Assembly: GCA_937859855.1 (NCBI GenBank)
Contig: CALMAR010000352.1
Span: 1 to 7,892 of the forward strand
DNA from: an uncultured Kineosporia sp.
Lineage (GTDB): Bacteria > Actinomycetota > Actinomycetes > Actinomycetales > Kineosporiaceae
Direction of reading: 5' to 3'
Length of the DNA: 7,892 nucleotides
Shown here piece after piece: positions 7,080 through 7,892 of the stretch (position 1 is its first letter; every line of letters starts with the position of its first letter). Under the pieces are notes generated by a model. It was not told where the DNA came from and did not search any database. It worked only from the letters and a program-made list of their open reading frames with translations. The position numbers and the translations under genes are program-made.

Positions 7080-7456
7080 CACACTCCTCAGAATCACGCC
7101 ATCTGCCCCACATTCGACAGATCATTCGGAGGCGAGTATGCAACAGACCGGCTGTCTTGCCCAGGAGGGGTCAGACCGGCCTATACGCCCTCAGCTCTGC
7201 CTGGCCTTGGGTCGCGTCGCGTCGCGTCGCGGCGACCATGGGCCGGGCCACCGCGGTGAATGATTAAGGCAGCGATTGCCGGCGGTGTGTGCATCTCCGT
7301 GACCGGCCGCCCCGCCAGGAGAGCACATCACTTCCAGAAGAATTGGGTAGTGGGCGAGACGGTTGGCCAGATTGGAACGGACGGCGAGCCTCGAGACGCT
7401 GTTGAGGTAAGCTTCGACCCGTTCTGGGCTCGGCGACTTCGGGCCCAGATGCGACT
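7080..7456. other. Non-coding spacer between lipoprotein gene and tRNA-Pro
   Basis: About 377 nt with no convincing gene. Open frames on both strands run on into the tRNA and do not resemble known proteins. It must hold the promoter of the lipoprotein gene (- strand) and that of the tRNA (+ strand). For the tRNA, TTGAGG at 7402-7407 with a very weak -10 (TGGGCT, 7425-7430, 17-nt spacer) is possible. CATTCG occurs twice (7111-7116, 7123-7128), just upstream of the lipoprotein gene. Confidence 0.5.
7211..7230. repeat. Tandem pentanucleotide repeat, (GTCGC)x4
   Basis: Four exact copies of GTCGC run head to tail. The last copy forms an 11-bp palindrome with the following bases (GTCGC-G-GCGAC, 7226-7236). 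Lying outside any gene and about 130 nt upstream of the lipoprotein start, it could vary in copy number by slippage. Confidence 0.75.
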
Positions 7457-7530
<74 letters not shown>

Positions 7531-7543
7531 CCGATGTGATGTC

Positions 7544-7892
7544 TCAAGTCATAGGAAACCGCCGAACCTGCGGATTGTGGGTTCGGCGGTTTCGTTTGCC
7601 TGGTGGCGGGCCTGATGGCAGGCCGCGGGGCTGGTAGTCGCGTGCGGGGTTGATGGTGAGTTCCCGGAGGAGTTCGCCGGTGGCGGCGTGGACGATGCGG
7701 ACGTGTAGGTCCTGGATGAGCATGATCACGGGGGTTCGGTTGTGGGTCCGGCCGACGCCGATGTGGTGGAGGCGCCCGCCGATGCGCAGGGTGACTGATC
7801 CGGCGTCATCGATCCGGTCGCGGCGGACCCGATCGTGGGTGGCGGCGGCCCGGTCGGTGCCGGGGCTGGCTTTGGGGCGGGCGGTGTAGGCG
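7544..7892 (-). CDS. IS481-family transposase, C-terminal part, cut by window end
   Basis: The - strand reads open from the window edge to a TGA at 7544-7546, giving 115 residues. The sequence matches the C-terminal region of actinobacterial IS481-family DDE transposases: AYTARPKASPG, then VRRDRIDDAGSVTLRIGGRL, HHIGVGRTHNRTPV, and ATGELLRELTINPARDYQP. The catalytic DDE residues would lie upstream, beyond the window, so it cannot be judged whether the gene is intact. The tail (GPPPGKRNRRTHNPQVRRFPMT) is basic and overlaps the 14-bp hairpin. The stop lies 14 nt from the 3' end of tRNA-Pro. A start must lie outside the window. Confidence 0.88.
   Translation of the reverse strand, partial: AYTARPKASPGTDRAAATHDRVRRDRIDDAGSVTLRIGGRLHHIGVGRTHNRTPVIMLIQDLHVRIVHAATGELLRELTINPARDYQPRGLPSGPPPGKRNRRTHNPQVRRFPMT
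7555..7593. terminator. Strong 14-bp hairpin after the tRNA
   Basis: GAAACCGCCGAACC (7555-7568) and GGTTCGGCGGTTTC (7580-7593) form a perfect 14-bp stem with an 11-nt loop. It is followed on the + strand by a short GTTT, so it could terminate the tRNA-Pro transcript. The same bases also encode the last residues of the transposase on the - strand, so it may have arrived with the element. It could act in both directions. Confidence 0.55.

Larger units (their letters stand above)
7531..7892 (-). mobile_element. 3' part of an IS481-family insertion sequence, boundary not fixed
   Basis: Given the transposase remnant, one end of an insertion sequence should lie in or near 7531-7546, between the tRNA and the transposase stop. 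The stretch ATGTCTCAAGTCAT (7539-7552) is near-palindromic and resembles the end sequences I recall for actinobacterial IS481 elements. No second end or target duplication is visible here. Confidence 0.4.

Overview
The window is GC-rich throughout (G/C-biased third codon positions, many GTG starts) and carries a housekeeping block with a gene order familiar from Actinomycetota: an rluB-type rRNA pseudouridine synthase, an AroH-type chorismate mutase, prephenate dehydrogenase (tyrA), cytidylate kinase (cmk) and the double GTPase der, all on the + strand. The block is usually preceded by the chromosome-segregation genes scpA/scpB, and the end of an upstream ORF at bases 2-28 may be the tail of scpB. 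Details of the CMK protein suggest, with low confidence, an actinomycete such as the Propionibacteriales.

Layout. 1-180: end of an upstream gene and a very GC-rich leader that stays open in the rluB frame but has no start codon. 181-2435: rluB, aroH and tyrA, with gaps of 13 and 1 nt, almost certainly one operon. 2436-2711: a 276-nt spacer holding a hairpin and a clean AT-rich 15-bp palindrome. 2712-3971: an unrecognised 419-residue protein with a long acidic disordered N-terminus and a folded C-terminal half, inserted between tyrA and cmk. 4073-6358: cmk and der, 54 nt apart. 6408-7079 (- strand): a secreted lipoprotein with a PsbP/Mog1-like domain, convergent with der. 7080-7456: non-coding spacer with a short pentanucleotide repeat. 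7457-7530: tRNA-Pro(GGG). 7544-7892 (- strand): the C-terminal 115 residues of an IS481-family transposase, cut by the window end, whose last codons cross a strong 14-bp hairpin.

How the genes fit together. AroH converts chorismate to prephenate and TyrA oxidises prephenate, so aroH-tyrA is a two-step branch towards tyrosine (and prephenate for phenylalanine). RluB modifies 23S rRNA, Der assists 50S assembly and CMK recycles CMP/dCMP, so the rest is ribosome and nucleotide housekeeping. The accessory parts are the 419-residue protein, the lipoprotein and the IS element beside the tRNA. I found no complete novel system. The best candidates for follow-up are the 419-residue protein with its palindrome-bearing upstream region, the missing start codon upstream of rluB, and the tRNA/IS junction.
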